DNA of 8,584 bases from Propionibacteriaceae bacterium UBA5174 (GTDB lineage: Bacteria; Actinomycetota; Actinomycetes; Propionibacteriales; Propionibacteriaceae). The notes under the pieces were generated by a model, which searched no databases, was not told where the DNA came from, and saw nothing but the letters and a program-made list of their open reading frames with translations. The stretch's first letter is position 1. Every line of letters starts with the position of its first letter. The DNA lies in NCBI GenBank assembly GCA_002413345.1, contig DHWU01000024.1, positions 1-8,584 of the forward strand, read 5' to 3'. This document shows, piece by piece, positions 5,471-8,584 of this stretch. The position numbers and the translations under genes were made by a program.

Positions 5471-6703
5471 TCAGGCCACGCGCGTCCCGGGTGCCAGCTT
5501 CTGGTATGGCACTCGCAGTCGGCGAACTGCAACGAAGAACATTCCCCCGCCCAGCAGCAGATTGGCGCCCAAACCCCACGGCCAGATTGGCGCTTCTGCG
5601 TTCACCACTTTTCGCTTAACTGGACTGTCATAGCTCACTTGACGCCCCGTTTCGGCGTCGGTGGCGGTCACATTGCCCGCCTCGTCAAAGGACACGTTGT
5701 AGTTCGGGAGACTGATGAAAAGCGAGGCGCACTCATCGCGTTCCAGCGCATTTGGCTGACTCATCGAGCGAACTCCCATCTTCAGCATGGCCAGCGGGTC
5801 GGTATTGATCTGGGAATACATCGTTAGATCTTTGGCTGCACCAGGTGGCAGTGGGGCCGCATCAGCCACCACGACGAATGGGTTCACCGCCACGATCCAC
5901 CAAGTCCTATCGGCGTGCGCCGTCGACTGAGTCTCGGCATGCCAGGTGCATCGATCCACTGGGGGCATCGGCGGATTCTGCCCGTTCGGGTTCTGATCCC
6001 AATATCTGGCGAGTTGGTTGTCGTATTCGTCGACCAACTGAGTCGAGGCGCCCCAGACCCGAATCGTGTCTGTCTGAATCACCAGTGGCAGCGTCAGCGC
6101 CAGCGAGATTGGGGTGAGCACGGTCAACACCACCACCGAAAGGTAGGTGAACAGAGTGGAGATCGCGCCGCGCGACATTAGCGCCGACCAGCCAAGTCCG
6201 ATTGCGCAGACCACTGCCACCAGGGTGAACACCACAGCGAAGGTCACCATCACCTGCCACACCGAGATATTGCCCAAGACCATCGACAACGCGATGAAAG
6301 GCAACGCAACCACCAGGAACACCGCCGCAGCCAGCCAGGCCGCGATCAGTTTGCCCAGGGCAATCTCAACTGCGCTCAGCCGAGTGGCTTGCAGCGTAGC
6401 CAGAGTGCCAGCGGCCCGATCACCGTTAATCGATGTGGACGTGAAGGCTGGCGCAATCAGCAAACCCATTCCCAGCACAAAGAAGGTGATGGTGCCGAAA
6501 GCCAACGGGCCTGCGGTGAAGTCACTGGGGCGAGCCCGCTCGGCCAACCAGGCCGCCGAGCCGAGAATGGACACAGTGATCGCGCCGATCAGCAGAAACC
6601 AGACGGCCAGAGCCCAGATCCAACGTTTGGAACGGATTCGCTGCTTGATCTCCAACTCGACCACTGTCCGCAGTCCCGGCCAAGACACCGTCCAGGTATT
6701 CAC
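5471..6703 (-). CDS. ABC-2 type transporter permease
   Basis: This 410-residue integral membrane protein should form the channel of the exporter powered by the ATPase encoded just upstream. A cytoplasmic N-terminus (ELEIKQRIRSKRW) precedes six hydrophobic spans at about 29-50, 67-90, 117-142, 148-172, 181-208 and 373-393. The segment STSINGDRAAGTLATLQATRLS after span 2 resembles the coupling region of ABC-2 permeases, where an ER...GTL-like motif is usual. Between spans 5 and 6 lies a large loop of about 160 residues, predicted outside the cell, with two cysteines (Cys252 and Cys325) that could form a disulfide. The GTG start at 6703 overlaps the ATPase stop (GTGA), and GAGGAG (6714-6709) lies 5 bases before it. 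The substrate cannot be predicted. The rtx2 promoter lies directly after the stop. Confidence 0.9.
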   Translation of the reverse strand: MNTWTVSWPGLRTVVELEIKQRIRSKRWIWALAVWFLLIGAITVSILGSAAWLAERARPSDFTAGPLAFGTITFFVLGMGLLIAPAFTSTSINGDRAAGTLATLQATRLSAVEIALGKLIAAWLAAAVFLVVALPFIALSMVLGNISVWQVMVTFAVVFTLVAVVCAIGLGWSALMSRGAISTLFTYLSVVVLTVLTPISLALTLPLVIQTDTIRVWGASTQLVDEYDNQLARYWDQNPNGQNPPMPPVDRCTWHAETQSTAHADRTWWIVAVNPFVVVADAAPLPPGAAKDLTMYSQINTDPLAMLKMGVRSMSQPNALERDECASLFISLPNYNVSFDEAGNVTATDAETGRQVSYDSPVKRKVVNAEAPIWPWGLGANLLLGGGMFFVAVRRLRVPYQKLAPGTRVA

Positions 6704-7662
6704 ACCCGCTCCTCGTTCAACGATAGATAGGTTTCTTCCAACCGTCCCGACAATGGCGCGATGGTGTGCAGGGCCACTCCAGCGTTGACTGCAGCCCGAA
6801 TCAGTTCGCTCGCCGAGTCGTATCCGCTCAGCGGCACAGTGACCTCAGCCACACCCGGTCCGGGCGTCCAAGGGATGCCGGCTTCGGACAAGAATGCGCG
6901 CAACTCGACCACATCCAAAGCTTCAAGTCGCCAGCCTCGGGCGGAGGTGGTCGCTTGCGCGACTTCACCAACATCGACTGTTCTGCCCTTGGAGACAAAG
7001 ACCGCATGATCGTAGAGTTCCTCCAATTCCGCCAGCACATGGGAGGAGACCAACACGGTCTTGCCTTGTGCCGCCAGGCTGCGCAACAGGTCGCGTAGTT
7101 CCACCCGCGAGCGTGGGTCAAGACCCGATGCCGGTTCGTCGAGGAGCAGCACGGCCGGGTCATGCACCAACGCCCGAGCCAGGCCGAGGCGCTGTTTCTG
7201 GCCACGGCTGAGTACCCGGGCTGGACTTGTCGCAAACTCAGCCAGGTGTACCTGCACCAGAATCTCGGCCACTCGCTTGGCCGCGACTTCGCGGGGCACA
7301 CCGTAGGCGTGCGCGAAAGTGGTCAAAACCTCAGTACAGGTGAGCGCGTCCCAGGTGCCGAAGACATCAGGCATCCAACCAATTTGAGAGCGCGCCTGCA
7401 GGTTCTGACTGGCTACGTCATAACCAGCGATCTTGGCACTGCCCGAATCGGGAGCCAGTAGTCCCGAGAGCATCAACAACAGGGTTGTCTTACCGGACCC
7501 GTTGGGACCAATCAGCGCAGTCACCGCGCCAGCCGGCGCAGCGAAGGTGATTCCATCCACCGCTTTCACTTCACCAAAGTGTCGCCGCAATCCAACGGCC
7601 TCGATGCCCGGCACCGGGTTGGGGGCTTGATCAGTGACCTCTTCGGTCGTCGCTGCGCTCAT
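6700..7662 (-). CDS. ABC transporter ATP-binding protein (ABC-2 exporter partner)
   Basis: This cytoplasmic ATPase would drive the adjacent permease; it has 320 residues from ATG 7662. Numbered from the alternative GTG at 7668 (two residues longer), it has Walker A GPNGSGKT (54-61), signature LSRGQ (153-157), Walker B VLLLDE (173-178), D-loop SGLD and switch His210 in VSSHVL. The Q-loop reads GWMPD, with Asp where most families have Gln; this variant is common among ABC-2 ATPases as far as I recall. A C-terminal extension of about 90 residues follows the nucleotide-binding domain and ends in the overlap with the permease start. No strong ribosome site precedes either start. TAGGCT (7674-7669) could be a -10 element placing transcription start at the ATG, as in leaderless actinobacterial genes, and this is why ATG 7662 is preferred. 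Confidence 0.93.
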   Translation of the reverse strand: MSAATTEEVTDQAPNPVPGIEAVGLRRHFGEVKAVDGITFAAPAGAVTALIGPNGSGKTTLLLMLSGLLAPDSGSAKIAGYDVASQNLQARSQIGWMPDVFGTWDALTCTEVLTTFAHAYGVPREVAAKRVAEILVQVHLAEFATSPARVLSRGQKQRLGLARALVHDPAVLLLDEPASGLDPRSRVELRDLLRSLAAQGKTVLVSSHVLAELEELYDHAVFVSKGRTVDVGEVAQATTSARGWRLEALDVVELRAFLSEAGIPWTPGPGVAEVTVPLSGYDSASELIRAAVNAGVALHTIAPLSGRLEETYLSLNEERV

Positions 7663-7668
7663 GGTCAC

Positions 7669-7674
7669 AGCCTA
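7669..7674 (-). promoter_or_regulatory. Possible -10 element for a leaderless ABC operon transcript
   Basis: TAGGCT on the - strand fits TANNNT and ends 6 bases before ATG 7662, so the transcript could begin at the start codon. No convincing -35 is seen 17-18 bases upstream. The support is positional only. Confidence 0.3.
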
Positions 7675-7718
7675 GAAAGACCGCCACTAACCCGGCGTCA
7701 TCTTCTTCGGCCTCCCGT

Positions 7719-7736
7719 ATCGTCCTCACGGACGAT
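7719..7736. repeat. Perfect inverted repeat upstream of the ABC operon
   Basis: ATCGTCC (7719-7725) and GGACGAT (7730-7736) are perfect inverted copies around TCAC. The element lies 57 bases upstream of the ATPase start and 93 bases beyond the groEL stop. It could be an operator for the ABC operon or a small hairpin. It does not match the CIRCE heat-shock element. Confidence 0.5.
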
Positions 7737-7765
7737 CTCGCCAGCCCAAACGGCATTGCGAAAGG

Positions 7766-7799
7766 CAGTGGACCCCCGCCCAAAGGCGAGGGTCCACTG
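7766..7799 (-). terminator. Strong hairpin after groEL, probable terminator
   Basis: CAGTGGACCC (7766-7775) pairs perfectly with GGGTCCACTG (7790-7799). After one C-A mismatch, CGCC (7777-7780) pairs with GGCG (7785-7788) around the loop CAAA. It starts 29 bases past the groEL stop. On the - strand CCTTTCGC follows, which is only a weak T tract. It probably separates the chaperonin transcript from the ABC operon. Confidence 0.75.
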
Positions 7800-7828
7800 T
7801 AGTTGTTCAGCTGGAGTGACTATCCACC

Positions 7829-8584
7829 TCAGTGGCTGTGACCAGCTTCAGCTTCCTCAGCTGGCTTCTCGACCACGGCAGTCTCGGTGGTCAGCAGCAG
7901 CGCAGCAATCGAAGCCGCGTTGGCCAGAGCCGAACGAGTCACCTTGACTGGGTCAATGACGCCCTGGGCAAGCAGATCGCCGTATTCGCCAGTGGCGCCG
8001 TTGTAGCCGAAGCCCGGCTCCAATTCCGACACCTTAGAGACGACCACTAGCCCGGCTTCGCCACCATTCTCGGCGATCCAGCGCAGCGGCTCTCCGACCG
8101 AGCGAGCCACGATGGCCACCCCGGACTTCTCGTCACCTTCCAGACCCAGGCCACCGGCCAGGACCTTGGAAGCATGCACCAGAGCCGAACCGCCACCAGC
8201 GACGATGCCCTCTTCGATCGCGGCCCGAGTAGCAGAAACTGCATCTTCGATGCGGTGCTTCTTCTCCTTGACCTCAACCTCAGTGGCTGCACCCACCTGG
8301 ATCACGCAGACGCCGCCAGCGAGTTTGGCAACTCGCTCTTGCAGCTTTTCGCGATCCCAATCCGAATCGGTGCGCTCGAGCTCAGCGCGCAACTGCGCCA
8401 CCCGACCTGCGACCGCTTCGGCAGAGCCAGCGCCTTCAACGATGGTGGTGTCGTCCTTAGTGATCACGACACGGGCAGCCCGTCCGAGAACATCGAGGCC
8501 GATCTGATCAAGCTTGAGCCCAACCTCGGCAGCAATCACCTGACCACCGGTGAGAATCGCAATGTCTTCGAGCATGGCCTTGCG
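7829..8584 (-). CDS. groEL: Chaperonin GroEL (Hsp60), C-terminal part (5' end outside window)
   Basis: This is the 60-kDa chaperonin, which folds proteins in an ATP-driven double ring with GroES in the cytoplasm. The last 251 residues are present, and the frame is open to the right edge, where it reads RKAMLEDIAILTGGQVI, matching the apical domain near residue 285 of E. coli GroEL. The intermediate domain segment IEDAVSATRAAIEEGIVAGGGSAL keeps the Asp that corresponds to E. coli Asp398, needed for ATP hydrolysis. The equatorial C-terminal part ends GEYGDLLAQGVIDPVKVTRSALANAASIAALLLTTETAVVEKP. The tail AEEAEAGHSH lacks the Gly-Gly-Met repeats and contains His, like GroEL1-type copies of actinobacteria that I recall. 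A strong hairpin follows the stop. GroES is not in the window. Confidence 0.96.
   Translation of the reverse strand, partial: RKAMLEDIAILTGGQVIAAEVGLKLDQIGLDVLGRAARVVITKDDTTIVEGAGSAEAVAGRVAQLRAELERTDSDWDREKLQERVAKLAGGVCVIQVGAATEVEVKEKKHRIEDAVSATRAAIEEGIVAGGGSALVHASKVLAGGLGLEGDEKSGVAIVARSVGEPLRWIAENGGEAGLVVVSKVSELEPGFGYNGATGEYGDLLAQGVIDPVKVTRSALANAASIAALLLTTETAVVEKPAEEAEAGHSH

Noticed and set aside
7687..7701. Tiny - strand frame ATG-ACG-CCG-GGT-TAG after GGGAGG, as a leader peptide for the ABC operon
   Set aside because: Four codons with a nearby purine tract are expected by chance, and no attenuator-like structure follows.
7719..7799. CIRCE (HrcA) element near groEL
   Set aside because: The region is downstream of groEL, and neither hairpin matches the TTAGCACTC-N9-GAGTGCTAA consensus.
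1..8584. tRNA, rRNA or insertion sequence
   Set aside because: No tRNA-like cloverleaf, ribosomal sequence, transposase frame or terminal inverted repeat was seen on either strand.

Overview
This GC-rich window reads as chromosomal DNA of an actinobacterium. It carries a guaB-guaB3 pair whose GuaB3 looks actinobacterial. Its groEL ends in a short His-containing tail instead of Gly-Met repeats. It also has GTG starts, a TANNNT-type -10 pattern, and secreted calcium-binding proteins that use a Sec signal peptide. No species can be named from the sequence.

Layout. On the + strand, from the left edge, lie the 3' end of guaB (1-375), guaB3 (389-1501), a short NarL-type sensor histidine kinase (1511-2320) and its response regulator (2317-3000). 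The gaps are 13 and 9 bases and the last two genes overlap by 4, so the four look like one operon. On the - strand, reading leftward from the right edge, come the 3' two thirds of groEL (8584-7829), an ABC-2 type exporter (ATPase 7662-6700 and permease 6703-5471, overlapping by 4), and two paralogous secreted RTX-type calcium-binding proteins (rtx2 5346-4309 and rtx1 3966-3019). The regulator and rtx1 converge with 18 bases between their stop codons. The only gap over 300 bases (3967-4308) holds the rtx1 promoter region and a broken copy of the response-regulator 3' end.

Main interpretation. The segment from about codon 190 of the response regulator through rtx1 and its promoter was tandemly duplicated. 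The second copy kept rtx2, its promoter and a 117-base regulator remnant. In that remnant a GC-rich hairpin has an unchanged stem but a diverged loop, so it was probably kept as the rtx2 terminator. Both rtx promoters carry the same array of GCGA-type direct repeats spaced exactly 11 bases apart, at the same distance from a shared TAnCGT -10 candidate. This suggests one activator co-regulates both genes, and the adjacent two-component system is the obvious candidate. A hypothesis for the locus is a two-component system, an ABC-2 exporter and a duplicated secreted calcium-binding beta-roll protein acting as an envelope-related module, inserted between housekeeping purine and chaperonin genes. 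The regulatory links are inferred and not shown by sequence alone.
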